In this document: piece after piece, positions 6,813 through 15,239 of the stretch
Layout: the number at the start of each line of letters is the position of its first letter
How positions within the stretch are numbered: position 1 is the first letter of the stretch
NCBI GenBank assembly: GCA_016210745.1
Contig: JACQTO010000106.1
Span: forward strand, 1 to 39,687
Direction of reading: 5' to 3'
Origin: Betaproteobacteria bacterium
Lineage (GTDB): Bacteria; Pseudomonadota; Gammaproteobacteria; Burkholderiales; SG8-39
Length of the DNA: 39,687 nt
Translations under genes and position numbers: made by a program
The notes under the pieces: generated by a model
Told to the model about the DNA's origin: nothing
The model's input: only the letters and a program-made list of their open reading frames with translations
Databases searched by the model: none

Positions 6813-8623
6813 GCTGCTCTCCGTCTAGGCTGCGGGCTGCGGCAGCCCGGCCCGGCATGAGTCATTTCGATGAGAAACTTCTGCATGTCCCAGGCGCCGG
6901 TCGGGCAGCGCTCGGCGCACAGGCCGCAGTGCAGGCACACGTCCTCGTCCTTGACCATGACGCGTCCGGTCTTCAGCGAGTCCGAAACATAGAGATCCTG
7001 GGTCCTGTTGCGCGCCGGGGCCTTCAGGCGCTTGCGCAAATCCTCTTCATCGCCGTTGTGCGTGAAGGTGATGCAATCCATCGGGCAAATGTCGACGCAG
7101 GCGTCGCACTCGATGCACAGCTTGCCCGCGAACACGGTCTGTACGTCGCAGTTGAGACAGCGCTCGGCCTCGGCCAGAGCGAGCTTGGGATCGAATCCCA
7201 TCTCGACCTCCACGCGAATGTCCTTCAGCGCGATGCGCGCGTCCTTGATGGGCACCCGGTAGCGCTGGTCCATCGACACCTGGTTGTCGTAGCTCCATTC
7301 GTGGATGCCCATCTTCTGGCTCTGCTCCAGCACCTTCGGCAGCGGCCGCTCGCGCGGGTCCTCGCGATGGAGATATTTGTCTATGGACACCGCGGCATCG
7401 TGGCCGTGCGCAACGGCAGTGATGATGTTCTTGGGTCCGAATGCCGCGTCGCCACCGAAAAAGACGTGCGGCAGGCTCGATTGCATGGTGGCCGGATCGA
7501 GCTTGGGCAGGCCCCACTTGTCGAATTCGATGCCGCAATCGCGCTCGATCCACGGAAAAGCGTTTTCCTGGCCAACGGCGACCAGCACGTCATCGCACGC
7601 CAGGATCACCTCGGGCTCGCCGGTCGGCACCAGGCTGCGCCTGCCCATTGCGTCGTATTCGGCCTTGACCTTTTCGAATACCACCCCGGTGAGTCTTCCG
7701 TTGTCGTGGGTGAAGAGCTTGGGCACCATGAAGTTCAGGATCGGGATGCCCTCGTGCATCGCATCCTCTTTTTCCCAAGGGCTCGCCTTCATTTCCTCGA
7801 AGCCCGAGCGCACCACGACTTTGACCTCTTCGCCGCCGAGGCGCCTTGAGGAGCGGCAGCAATCCATGGCCGTGTTGCCCCCGCCCAGCACCACCACGCG
7901 AGCGCCGATGCGGGTGACGTGCCCGAAGGAGACGTTCGCGAGCCAGTCGATGCCGATGTGGATATTGGCCGCCGCTTCGCGGCGTCCCGGTATGTCCAGG
8001 TCCCGGCCGCGCGGTGCACCGCAGCCGACGAAAACCGCGTCATAGTCTTGCGCGAGCAAAGCTTTCATGCTTTCGACGCGCTGGCCGAAGCGCTGTTCGA
8101 AGCCCATGTCGAGAATGTAGCCCACCTCTTCGTCGATGACCTCCTCGGGCAGCCTGAACTTGGGGATCTGGGTTCGCATCATCCCGCCGGCGCGCTGGTC
8201 GCCGTCGTAGATCACCAGCTCGTACCCCAACGGTGCCAGGTCGCACGCCACGGTGAGCGAAGCGGGCCCCGCACCGATGAGCGCGATGCGCTTGCCGTTC
8301 TTCTGCTGTGGAATCTGGGGCAGCCGGCCGCGAATGTCATCCTTGTAATCGGCCGCCACGCGTTTCAGCCGGCAGATTGCCACCGGCTCCTTTTCGACGC
8401 GCGCGCGCCGGCACGCCGGCTCGCAGGGCCGGTCGCAGGTACGCCCCAGAATGCCCGGAAAAACGTTGGACTCCCAGTTGACCATGTACGCGTCGCTATA
8501 GCGACCCGCAGCGATCAGCCGAATGTATTCGGGGACGGGGGTGTGGGCCGGGCAAGCCCACTGACAATCAACAACCTTATGAAAGTAGCTGGGCGCAGCA
8601 ATGTCCGTCGGCTTCAATAGCAC
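6809..8623 (-). CDS. korC: NAD(P)H-dependent iron-sulfur flavoprotein KorC (GltD domain plus ferredoxin domain)
   Basis: 604-residue electron-transfer subunit. The N-terminal GltD-like iron-sulfur region has C20, C24, C63, C67, C71 and C84. FAD-binding IGAGPAS follows at 116-122, and a dinucleotide fold GGGNTAMDCCR lies near residue 247. A C-terminal two-cluster ferredoxin domain has CIECDACVDICP and CLHCGLCAERCP. Size (about 65 kDa) and position match the third subunit of the three-subunit 2-oxoglutarate:NADP oxidoreductase described in Azoarcus evansii. Start is uncertain: GTG 8623 opens the frame, but the GGAG Shine-Dalgarno at 8626-8629 is only 2 nt from it and suits TTG 8617 better. First gene of korCAB. 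Confidence 0.85.
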   Translation of the reverse strand: MLLKPTDIAAPSYFHKVVDCQWACPAHTPVPEYIRLIAAGRYSDAYMVNWESNVFPGILGRTCDRPCEPACRRARVEKEPVAICRLKRVAADYKDDIRGRLPQIPQQKNGKRIALIGAGPASLTVACDLAPLGYELVIYDGDQRAGGMMRTQIPKFRLPEEVIDEEVGYILDMGFEQRFGQRVESMKALLAQDYDAVFVGCGAPRGRDLDIPGRREAAANIHIGIDWLANVSFGHVTRIGARVVVLGGGNTAMDCCRSSRRLGGEEVKVVVRSGFEEMKASPWEKEDAMHEGIPILNFMVPKLFTHDNGRLTGVVFEKVKAEYDAMGRRSLVPTGEPEVILACDDVLVAVGQENAFPWIERDCGIEFDKWGLPKLDPATMQSSLPHVFFGGDAAFGPKNIITAVAHGHDAAVSIDKYLHREDPRERPLPKVLEQSQKMGIHEWSYDNQVSMDQRYRVPIKDARIALKDIRVEVEMGFDPKLALAEAERCLNCDVQTVFAGKLCIECDACVDICPMDCITFTHNGDEEDLRKRLKAPARNRTQDLYVSDSLKTGRVMVKDEDVCLHCGLCAERCPTGAWDMQKFLIEMTHAGPGCRSPQPRRRAA

Positions 8624-8671
8624 ACTCCAAAGTCGCCATCACCCTGATGATTTCCTGATGGGATAACTCGG

Positions 8672-8700
8672 ATATTACCGTCTTACACACCGGGTGAAAA
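8672..8700 (-). promoter_or_regulatory. Candidate sigma70 promoter of korCAB
   Basis: On the minus strand, TTTTCA (8695-8700) and TAATAT (8672-8677) are separated by 17 nt in an AT-rich patch between sspB and korC. Each hexamer matches the consensus at four positions. No clear FNR/ANR box was seen next to it. Confidence 0.4.
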
Positions 8701-8729
8701 GTTGACTAAAACCACAATAGATCAAGGGA

Positions 8730-9188
8730 CTACTTGATCCGCCGCAAGTTCGGCTTGCTGCCGCCGGGCTTGGGCGGCGTTGGCGGTTCGGGGTCGGTCC
8801 CCGGATCGCCGGCGGGCCTCGGGCCGGGCCGCGGTTCGCTCGCGCTCGCGCCGGGATCGGCGGATCGGCCCTCCGGCCCGACATCAAAGGACATGCCCTG
8901 GCCGTTTTCGCGCGCGTATATCGCGGTGACCGCCGCGACCGGGATCGCCAATTCCCTGGACACGCCGGAAAATCTCGCCGTGCACCGGATCGAATCGTTG
9001 CCCATCTGCATGTTGCTGGTGGCAAGCGGCCCTATATTGAGCACGATCTCGCCGTCGCGAACATACTCCATCGGCACCCGCGTATTCGCGTCGACCGCGA
9101 CCGAGACGTACGGAGTCAAGCCGTTGTCCACGCACCACTCGTAGATGGCCCGCAGCAGGTAGGGCTTGGTGGAGGTGGGCTCGATCAT
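8730..9188 (-). CDS. sspB: ClpXP protease specificity-enhancing factor SspB
   Basis: 152-residue adaptor that delivers ssrA-tagged and other substrates to ClpXP in the cytoplasm. The folded domain covers about 1-110, beginning MIEPTSTKPYLLRAIYEWC with DNGLTPYV next, as in the SspB family. A Gly/Pro/Ala-rich flexible linker leads to the C-terminal PNLRRIK, equivalent to the ClpX-binding tail (LRVVK in E. coli). Start at ATG 9188; the 20 upstream codons of open frame lack similarity. It lies 76 nt after sspA, the usual sspA-sspB pairing. Confidence 0.95.
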   Translation of the reverse strand: MIEPTSTKPYLLRAIYEWCVDNGLTPYVSVAVDANTRVPMEYVRDGEIVLNIGPLATSNMQMGNDSIRCTARFSGVSRELAIPVAAVTAIYARENGQGMSFDVGPEGRSADPGASASEPRPGPRPAGDPGTDPEPPTPPKPGGSKPNLRRIK

Positions 9189-9264
9189 CGGTCCGGTGCA
9201 CTCAATCGGAAGCGTAGCGCGCTGCGCACGCGATATCCGAGCAGTCAATGACGGCGCCGCGGCG

Positions 9265-9864
9265 TCATTTTCGCATCACCTTCTCCGAAGGCGTCAGCGC
9301 CTCGATGTAGGCCGGCCGCGAGAACAGGCGCTCGGCATATTTCATGAGCGGCGCCGCCGACTTGGGCAGCGTAATGCCGTAATGGTCCAAACGCCAGAGC
9401 AGCGGCGATATGGCCACATCGAGCATCGAGAATTCGTCCCCGAGCATGTACTTCTGCTTGGCGAAGACCGGCGCCATCTGGGTCAGACGATCCGAAATCT
9501 GCTGGCGCGCGCGATCCTGCTGCTTCTGATTGCCGCGATCGAGTATTTCTATCTGCGAGAACAGCTCGACCTCGAACTGAAACAGGAACAGCCGTGCCCT
9601 GGCTCGCATCACCGGATCGGCGGGCATGAGCTGCGGGTGCGGAAATCGCTCGTCGATGTATTCGTTGATGATATTGGATTCGTACAGGATCAGATCCCGC
9701 TCGACCAGCACCGGCAGCCGGTTGTACGGGTTCATCACCGCGATGTCCTCGGGCTTGTTGAACATGTCGACGTCGATGATCTGGAAATCCATGCCCTTCT
9801 CGTACAAGACGATGCGGCAGCGCTGCGAGAATGGGCAGGTATTACCGGAATACAGGTTCATCAT
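9265..9864 (-). CDS. sspA: Stringent starvation protein A, glutathione S-transferase-like RNA polymerase-associated factor
   Basis: 199-residue GST-fold protein that binds RNA polymerase and modulates stress and acid-response transcription. The N-terminal thioredoxin-like domain has GNTCPFSQRCRIVLYEKG (about 7-24), then NPYNRLPVLVERDLILYES typical of SspA, and an all-helical C-terminal domain. ATG 9864, or the adjacent ATG 9861, follows a good AGAGGTG ribosome site. It sits downstream of petABC and upstream of sspB, the usual betaproteobacterial order petABC-sspA-sspB. Confidence 0.95.
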   Translation of the reverse strand: MMNLYSGNTCPFSQRCRIVLYEKGMDFQIIDVDMFNKPEDIAVMNPYNRLPVLVERDLILYESNIINEYIDERFPHPQLMPADPVMRARARLFLFQFEVELFSQIEILDRGNQKQQDRARQQISDRLTQMAPVFAKQKYMLGDEFSMLDVAISPLLWRLDHYGITLPKSAAPLMKYAERLFSRPAYIEALTPSEKVMRK

Positions 9865-10083
9865 TGTGGGTCACCTCTTGCCTACAGGCTCTATGCGCGC
9901 TCTTTTCGACACGCCCGACCTCGGGGATCGGCGGCGTCAAAGGGGCCACGCTCAACTACGGTTTTCGGGTCCGAGAAAAAGTCCGGGCGCAAAACACGCT
10001 GAAACAGCTGGTCTTTCCGGCGCTCTCCGGGGCGCCGTCCCTCATCCTGTGCCCCTTCTCCCAGAGGAAGAAGGAAGGTTCGA

Positions 10084-10113
10084 CGCGTAAACGGGCTGCC
10101 ACCCATTTACGCG
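10084..10113 (-). repeat. Hairpin in the petC 3' untranslated region
   Basis: CGCGTAAA (10084-10091) pairs with TTTACGCG (10106-10113). After one mismatch, GGG pairs with CCC inside, giving a stable stem four nt downstream of the petC stop codon. No run of T follows on the minus strand, so it is better read as a transcript-end or processing structure than as a proven intrinsic terminator. The rest of the 253-nt petC-sspA gap shows nothing clear. Confidence 0.45.
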
Positions 10114-10117
10114 ACAC

Positions 10118-10894
10118 TCAGACATGCACGTCTTTCCAGAATTCCTTGTACAGGAAAAATGTCAGCAGGCTGAATCCGAACAGGAAGGCGACTACCACGA
10201 TGCCCACCTGCCGGCGAAACACCTGATTGGGCTCGCCCATCCAGACCATGAAATTCACCAGGTCGCGCACCACGGTGTCGTACTCGACCGGTGACAGCGT
10301 CCCCGGTCTGATGGTCTGGAATGTCGCCGTCTTGATGACATTGCCGTGGCTGTCCTTCATTTCATTGCCGGCGGCATCTTTCATCGCCTGTTGTTTCAGC
10401 ACCCGTTCGCCCTGCAGCTTCCACAGGACGTGGGGCATGCCGACGCCGACGAACACCGTGTTGTTCCAGCCGGTGGGACTGGCGGCATCGCGATAAAAAC
10501 CGCGCATGTAGCTCCAAAGCCAGTCGGCACCGCGCGATCGCGCGATGACCGACAGGTCAGGCGCGGGGCCAAACCAGTCGGCGGCATCCTTGCGGGTCAT
10601 GGCGATAGTCATCATCTCGCCGATCTTGTCGGCGGTGAACATCAGGTTGTCCATGATCTGCCGGTCCGACAGCCCCAGGCTGCGCAACTGGCTGTAGCGC
10701 ATCAGCGAGGCCGAGTGGCAGTTGAGGCAATGGTTCACGAAGGCGCGCGCTCCGGCCTGGAGGCTCGCCACGTCGCGCACATCGATGGGCGCCGATTCGA
10801 GCCTTATCTCGTCCTCGGCTGCCCCGGCGGCGAGCGGCACGAGCAGCCAGAGCGCCAGAGGCGTCATTGCCAGCAGGGCAAGGAACCGTCTCAT
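10118..10894 (-). CDS. petC: Cytochrome c1 of the cytochrome bc1 complex
   Basis: 258-residue membrane-anchored cytochrome c1, which takes electrons from the Rieske protein and passes them to soluble cytochrome c. It has an N-terminal Sec signal peptide ending near AAGAAE (about 21-27), the covalent haem motif CLNCH at 56-60, and a C-terminal transmembrane anchor (about residues 231-250) before KEFWKDVHV. The axial Met is probably in GVGMPHVLW. The ATG at 10894 overlaps the petB stop as ATGA. Last gene of petABC. Confidence 0.96.
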   Translation of the reverse strand: MRRFLALLAMTPLALWLLVPLAAGAAEDEIRLESAPIDVRDVASLQAGARAFVNHCLNCHSASLMRYSQLRSLGLSDRQIMDNLMFTADKIGEMMTIAMTRKDAADWFGPAPDLSVIARSRGADWLWSYMRGFYRDAASPTGWNNTVFVGVGMPHVLWKLQGERVLKQQAMKDAAGNEMKDSHGNVIKTATFQTIRPGTLSPVEYDTVVRDLVNFMVWMGEPNQVFRRQVGIVVVAFLFGFSLLTFFLYKEFWKDVHV

Positions 10895-12171
10895 CGCATC
10901 GTTACCCGCTCAGGCTCGGGGCTGCACTTGTCGATCTTCGTGTACCACGGCATGAGCAGGAAGAACAGAAAGTAGATGACCGTGCACACCTGCGCCAGCA
11001 GCGTCCTGCCTTCGGTGACGGTCTGCGTGCCGAGGTATCCGAGGATCAGAAAGCACACCACGAACAGCGCCAGTGCGAACTTGAAGATCGGGCCGCGATA
11101 GCGAATCGATTTTGCCGGACTGCGGTCCAGCCACGGCAGCAGGAAGAAAATCATCACCGAGATTCCCATCGCGATCACGCCCCAGACCTTGGCATCGACC
11201 CAGAGGAAGTTGATCGTGTTGGCACGCAGGATCGAGTAGTAGGGGGTGAAGTACCACACCGGCGCGATGTGCTGCGGGGTCTTCAGGGGATCGGCAGCGA
11301 CAAAGTTGTTGTGCTCGAGAAAATAACCGCCCATCTCCGGCGCGAAGAACACGACGATGGCGAACAGGAACAGGAACACCGCCACGCCGAAAATATCCTT
11401 CACTGTGTAGTACGGGTGGAAGGGGATGCCGTCCAGCGGGATACCCGTCTTGGGGTCCTTCCTGTTCTTGATTTCAATTCCGTCGGGATTGTTCGAACCG
11501 ACTTCGTGCAGCGCCAGCACATGGGCGCCCACCAGTGCGAGCAGCACCAGGGGCAGCAGGATCACGTGGAAGGCGAAGAAACGGTTCAGCGTCGCATCGG
11601 AGATAACGTAGTCGCCCCGGATCCAGATCGCCAGATCCGGACCGATGAACGGTATGGCCGCGAACAGATTCACGATCACCTGCGCGCCCCAATACGACAT
11701 CTGGCCCCAGGGGAGCAGGTAGCCGAAGAAGGCTTCACCCATCAGGGCGAGGAAGATCAGCATGCCGAAGATCCACACCAGCTCGCGCGGCTTGCGGTGC
11801 GAGCCGTAGAGCATGCCGCGGAACATGTGCAGGTAGATGCAGATGAAGAAGGCCGACGCCCCGGTCGAGTGCATGTAGCGCATGAGCCATCCCCAGGGGA
11901 CCTCGCGCATGATGTACTCGACCGCGCCGAACGCCAGGTTGGCGTCCGGTTTGTAATTCATGGTGAGAACGATCCCGGTTGCAATCTGGATGCCCAATAC
12001 CAGCAGCGCGAGCGAGCCGAAGTAGTACCAGAAGTTGAAGTTCTTGGGCGCGTAATACTCCGCCAGATGCTCCCTCCAGGTGGACACGAGCGGAAAGCGC
12101 GCGTCGACCCAGGTGAGGATCCCGTTGAACGGACCGGCTCCGGTGACAGGTTGTTTTTCAGCGGCGGCCAT
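10891..12171 (-). CDS. petB: Cytochrome b of the cytochrome bc1 complex
   Basis: 426-residue integral membrane subunit carrying haems bL and bH and both quinone sites. Visible family marks are the paired haem histidines in RYMHSTGASAFFICIYLHMFRG and FFAFHVILLP...GAHVLALHEVGSNNP, and the quinol-oxidation-site region around GYLLPWGQMSYWG. The PEWY-loop region reads APVWYFTPYYSILRA, as often seen in proteobacterial proteins. Eight or nine membrane spans are visible. It starts three nt after the petA stop and overlaps petC. It pumps protons via the Q cycle in the inner membrane. Confidence 0.97.
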   Translation of the reverse strand: MAAAEKQPVTGAGPFNGILTWVDARFPLVSTWREHLAEYYAPKNFNFWYYFGSLALLVLGIQIATGIVLTMNYKPDANLAFGAVEYIMREVPWGWLMRYMHSTGASAFFICIYLHMFRGMLYGSHRKPRELVWIFGMLIFLALMGEAFFGYLLPWGQMSYWGAQVIVNLFAAIPFIGPDLAIWIRGDYVISDATLNRFFAFHVILLPLVLLALVGAHVLALHEVGSNNPDGIEIKNRKDPKTGIPLDGIPFHPYYTVKDIFGVAVFLFLFAIVVFFAPEMGGYFLEHNNFVAADPLKTPQHIAPVWYFTPYYSILRANTINFLWVDAKVWGVIAMGISVMIFFLLPWLDRSPAKSIRYRGPIFKFALALFVVCFLILGYLGTQTVTEGRTLLAQVCTVIYFLFFLLMPWYTKIDKCSPEPERVTMR

Positions 12172-12174
12172 GCA

Positions 12175-12774
12175 TCAGCCCTTCTTGTCTTCCCCGATGA
12201 GCAGCTTGGTCTCCGAAAGGAACGTATGCGGCGGCACTTTGAGATTGTCCGGCGCAGGCTTGTTCTTGTAGACGCGTCCGGCCAGGTCGAACAGCGACCC
12301 GTGGCAGGGGCAGTAGAAGCCGCCGCTCCATTCGGGGTCGAAAGGCTCGGGCCCCGGCTTGAGTCGCTCGGTGGGGGAACAGCCCAGATGCGTGCAGATT
12401 CCGACAACCACGAGATATTCGGGCTTTATTGAGCGGAATTCATTGCGCGCGTACTCGGGAGTCAACTCGTCGGGCTTGCGCTCGCTTTTCGGGTCGGCGA
12501 CCTTGGTACCTGTGGCTTTGACGGCATCGAGCATCTCTTTGGTGCGATGAACGATCCAGATCGGCTGGCCGCGCCACTCCACGCGCATCATCTCGCCCGG
12601 GTGCAGATAGGTGATATCGGCTTCGACGGGGGCGCCCAGCGCCTTGGCACGCTCCGAGGGCATCATGGAAGCGGCAAAAGGCACGGCGCTCGCCACCGCG
12701 GCCACACCGCCGGCACAGGCACTGAGTTTGATCAGGGTCCGCCGGGCCCGCTGAATATCCTCTTTTTCGCTCAT
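12175..12774 (-). CDS. petA: Rieske iron-sulfur subunit of the cytochrome bc1 complex
   Basis: 199-residue [2Fe-2S] protein that oxidises quinol at the periplasmic face. An N-terminal RRTLIK followed by a hydrophobic stretch (about 11-37) is a Tat-type signal anchor, apt given tatABC nearby. Cluster ligands are in CTHLGC (C127, H129) and CPCHGS (C155, H158), with C132 and C157 as the disulfide pair. Start ATG 12774. First gene of petABC, under the promoter at 12816-12845. Confidence 0.97.
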   Translation of the reverse strand: MSEKEDIQRARRTLIKLSACAGGVAAVASAVPFAASMMPSERAKALGAPVEADITYLHPGEMMRVEWRGQPIWIVHRTKEMLDAVKATGTKVADPKSERKPDELTPEYARNEFRSIKPEYLVVVGICTHLGCSPTERLKPGPEPFDPEWSGGFYCPCHGSLFDLAGRVYKNKPAPDNLKVPPHTFLSETKLLIGEDKKG

Positions 12775-12815
12775 TTTGGAACCCGCCGGAGGAGGATTTG
12801 GCCGAAAAAGAGGCG

Positions 12816-12845
12816 ATTATACAAAGATTCGACGTCCAAAACCAA
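12816..12845 (-). promoter_or_regulatory. Sigma70 promoter of petABC
   Basis: On the minus strand a perfect TATAAT (12816-12821) is preceded, 18 nt upstream, by TTGGTT (12840-12845). This gives a leader of about 35 nt before the petA ATG. The patch is strongly AT-rich against its surroundings. Hairpin element copy 2 lies just upstream of it. Confidence 0.65.
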
Positions 12846-12881
12846 CTTTTTCAATCCAATTGATTGATTTATATGGCGTTT

Positions 12882-13038
12882 CCTAGCGCGGGACGGCCGG
12901 AACCCAGGGCGGTGGTCTTGCCGTTCATCGATCTCGTGTTTTTGTGCCGTTGCAACTTGGCAACGGCACAAAAACACGAGACCTATGCAACCCCAAATCC
13001 TCCAATGAAAGCGGCAACGGTTAACCCGTAATCGACTA
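12882..13038 (-). repeat. Intergenic hairpin element, copy 2
   Basis: Hairpin 12932-12981: a 22-bp perfect stem (12932-12953 with 12960-12981) around AACTTG, beginning TCTCGTGTTTTT. Flanks match the family: on the minus strand GGCAAGACCA and GGTTCCGGCC follow the hairpin. The element's upstream end TAGTCGATTACGGGTTAA includes the TAG stop codon (13036-13038) of the NIF3-family gene. It lies between that gene and the petA promoter. Confidence 0.85.
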
Positions 13039-13782
13039 TACCGGGCTCCCAATTTCAAAAAATCGATGCGCAACCCCCAGGTCGCGCGCCAGCCGCTCGC
13101 CCAGGGCGCGCACTCCGAAGCGCTCGGTCGCATGGTGTCCGGCGGCGAAAAAAGCGATACCCGATTCGCGCGCCAGATGCACCTGATGCTCCGAAATTTC
13201 ACCCGTGATGAAGGCGTCCACCCCAAGGGCAATCGCATCCTCGAACATCCCTTGGGCCGCACCGGTGCACCAGGCGACGCGCCTCAGCGTTTGCCCGGGC
13301 TCGCCGATCACCAGCGGCGCGCGCTCCAGGCGCGATTCGATTGCGGCGGCCAGGGCCGAAACCGTCGTTTGCGCCGGCAGCGCGCCGTGCGAGAGCAGAT
13401 CCTGCTCGCCCGCGCGCCCCGATTCGCAAAAACCCAACGCCGCCGCGAGCTGCGCGTTGTTGCCGATTTCCGGGTGCGCGTCGAGCGGCAAGTGATAGGC
13501 GTACAGGTTCAGTCCGTGCGCGAGCAGCAGCGCCAGACGCGCGCGCCGGCTGCCGATCACGCGCGGGTCCTCGCCGCGCCAGAAGTAGCCGTGATGAACG
13601 AGGATAGCGTCGGCGCCGATGGCGACCGCCCGTTCGATGAGCGCGAGGTTGGCGGTAACGCCGGTGACGACAGAGGCAATCTCCTGCCGACCCTCCACTT
13701 GCAGTCCGTTTGGGCAATAATCGCGGAATCGGGAAGGTTCGAGCAATCGATCGAGATAAAGGCTCAGTTGGTCGCGATGCAT
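13036..13782 (-). CDS. NIF3-like dinuclear metal centre hexameric protein (YbgI family)
   Basis: 248-residue cytoplasmic protein of the NIF3/YbgI (DUF34) family, which forms toroidal hexamers with a two-metal site. Metal-binding family signatures are visible: ILVHHGYFW near 60-68, YHLPLDAH near 95-102 and GHHATERFG near 215-223, plus ITGEISEHQ. Roles proposed for the family (GTP cyclohydrolase I-like, metal homeostasis or repair) are not settled, so none is assigned. Start ATG 13782. Divergent from the protease gene at 13985. Its stop codon is shared with hairpin element copy 2. Confidence 0.92.
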   Translation of the reverse strand: MHRDQLSLYLDRLLEPSRFRDYCPNGLQVEGRQEIASVVTGVTANLALIERAVAIGADAILVHHGYFWRGEDPRVIGSRRARLALLLAHGLNLYAYHLPLDAHPEIGNNAQLAAALGFCESGRAGEQDLLSHGALPAQTTVSALAAAIESRLERAPLVIGEPGQTLRRVAWCTGAAQGMFEDAIALGVDAFITGEISEHQVHLARESGIAFFAAGHHATERFGVRALGERLARDLGVAHRFFEIGSPV

Positions 13783-13792
13783 GGTTGGTCAA

Positions 13793-13913
13793 TCCGGTGT
13801 CGTCGGCGTCGTTATGTCTCGTGTTTTTGCGCCGTTGCGACTTCGCAACGGCGCAAAAACACGAGATCGATGAAAGGCAAGACCACCGATTGGCTCCGGC
13901 TATGCCGATTTAG
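13793..13913 (+). repeat. Intergenic hairpin element, copy 3 (inverted relative to the others)
   Basis: Hairpin 13817-13866: the longest perfect stem, 24 bp (13817-13840 with 13843-13866) around CT, beginning TCTCGTGTTTTTGCGCC. The conserved flank is on the right here: ATGAAAGGCAAGACCA, then TTGGCTCCGGCTATGCCG, then TTAG. It therefore points towards the plus-strand protease gene. The left flank is poorly conserved. It lies in the divergent gap between the NIF3-family gene and the protease gene. Confidence 0.8.
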
Positions 13914-13984
13914 CGCATAATCCTTGTGATCGCCCCGGCTCACCCCCATTCTAAAGGCTGACCACTCCCAGGCCCCACACGCGC

Positions 13985-15139
13985 ATGCAAAAATTTTGGC
14001 TCATATTTGCCCAGACTGCGACCGTTGCCCTCGCGGTCTTGTTCGTCGTCACCTCGCTCAAACCCGAGTGGTTGCCCCAGCGCACCCAGGGACCGCAGGT
14101 GGTCGAGTTGAAGCAGGTTGCAGCGCCCGGCCTCGGTACTGCGCGCGCGGCTTCATACGGCGACGCGGTGCGCCGGGCTGCGCCTTCGGTGGTGAGCATT
14201 TTCACCAGCAAGGAGGTCAAGACGCCGCGCCATCCGTTCTTCAACGATCCGCTGTTCCAGCGGTTTTTCGGCGATGGGACGGGCGATGCGCCCCAGCGCG
14301 CCTCCGGTCTGGGCTCCGGCGTCATCGTCAGCCCGCGCGGCTACATCCTGACCAACCATCATGTGGTGGAAGCGGCCGAAGAGATCGAAGTAGCTCTGTC
14401 CGACGGCAAGAAGCTGCGCGCCAAAGCCATTGGATCGGATCCCGACAGCGATCTCGCTGTGTTGCAGGTGGGTGGCGACGACCTGCCGGCGATCACCTTC
14501 GGCGAGGCCGACAATCTGCGCGTGGGCGACGTGGTGCTCGCGATCGGCAACCCGTTTGGGGTTGGCCAGACAGTGACGATGGGCATCGTCTCGGCTCTGG
14601 GCCGCAGCCAGCTCGGTATCAACACGTTCGAAAACTTCATTCAAACCGACGCTGCAATCAACCCCGGCAATTCAGGCGGCGCGCTGACTGACGCCAACGG
14701 CAATCTGATCGGCATCAACACCGCCATCTATTCGCGCAGCGGCGGCTCCCTCGGGATCGGCTTCGCCATTCCGGTATCGACGGCCAGACAGGTGATGGAG
14801 CAGATAATCGCAACCGGAACCGTGACGCGCGGCTGGATCGGGGTCGAAGCGCAAGAGGTCACGCCGGAACTGGCCGAATCGTTCCGGCTCCCCTCGGCAT
14901 CGGGCGCCTTGATCGCCGGGGTGCTGCGCGGCGGACCGGCCGACAAGGCAGGGGTCAAACCCGGCGACATCCTGGTCGCGCTCGACGGCAAGCCGGTCAA
15001 GGACCCGACCTCGATGCTCAACCTCGTCGCCGCGCTCACGCCCGGAAAAAGCGCAACCATGCGGCTGCGCCGCGAGCAGAAGGAGATCGACCTGCGCTTC
15101 GAGGTAGGCAAGCGGCCTGCAATGCAACGGCGGCGCTAG
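13985..15139 (+). CDS. Trypsin-like periplasmic serine protease, single PDZ domain (DegS/DegQ-like)
   Basis: 384-residue HtrA-family protease. One N-terminal membrane segment (about 5-24) acts as anchor or uncleaved signal. The catalytic triad is H126 (in TNHHVVEA), D156 (in SDLAVL) and S230 (in GNSGG). A single PDZ domain follows (about 275-365), with the substrate-binding loop around RGWIGVEAQEV. One PDZ and the membrane anchor resemble DegS, which starts the sigmaE envelope-stress cascade, but betaproteobacterial copies beside tatABC are often named DegQ; the role is therefore left open. ATG 13985. A CATAAT-like -10 at 13916-13921 lies right after hairpin copy 3. Convergent with tatC. Confidence 0.93.
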   Translation: MQKFWLIFAQTATVALAVLFVVTSLKPEWLPQRTQGPQVVELKQVAAPGLGTARAASYGDAVRRAAPSVVSIFTSKEVKTPRHPFFNDPLFQRFFGDGTGDAPQRASGLGSGVIVSPRGYILTNHHVVEAAEEIEVALSDGKKLRAKAIGSDPDSDLAVLQVGGDDLPAITFGEADNLRVGDVVLAIGNPFGVGQTVTMGIVSALGRSQLGINTFENFIQTDAAINPGNSGGALTDANGNLIGINTAIYSRSGGSLGIGFAIPVSTARQVMEQIIATGTVTRGWIGVEAQEVTPELAESFRLPSASGALIAGVLRGGPADKAGVKPGDILVALDGKPVKDPTSMLNLVAALTPGKSATMRLRREQKEIDLRFEVGKRPAMQRRR

Positions 15140-15239
15140 TGCCCTGTCGCGCGAATTCCGACGATTAAGACGCCGCGAAACTGTCCAGCGAATTTGCGGG
15201 ACGGGATGCCCGCCGGGAAGTTGATGCGCGCCCCGATGA

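Noticed and set aside
10867..12432. 521-codon open frame on the plus strand opposite petB/petA
   Set aside because: Pure antisense of conserved petB and petA; composition is typical of GC-rich shadow frames (Arg/His/Gln-rich) and no family motif is visible.
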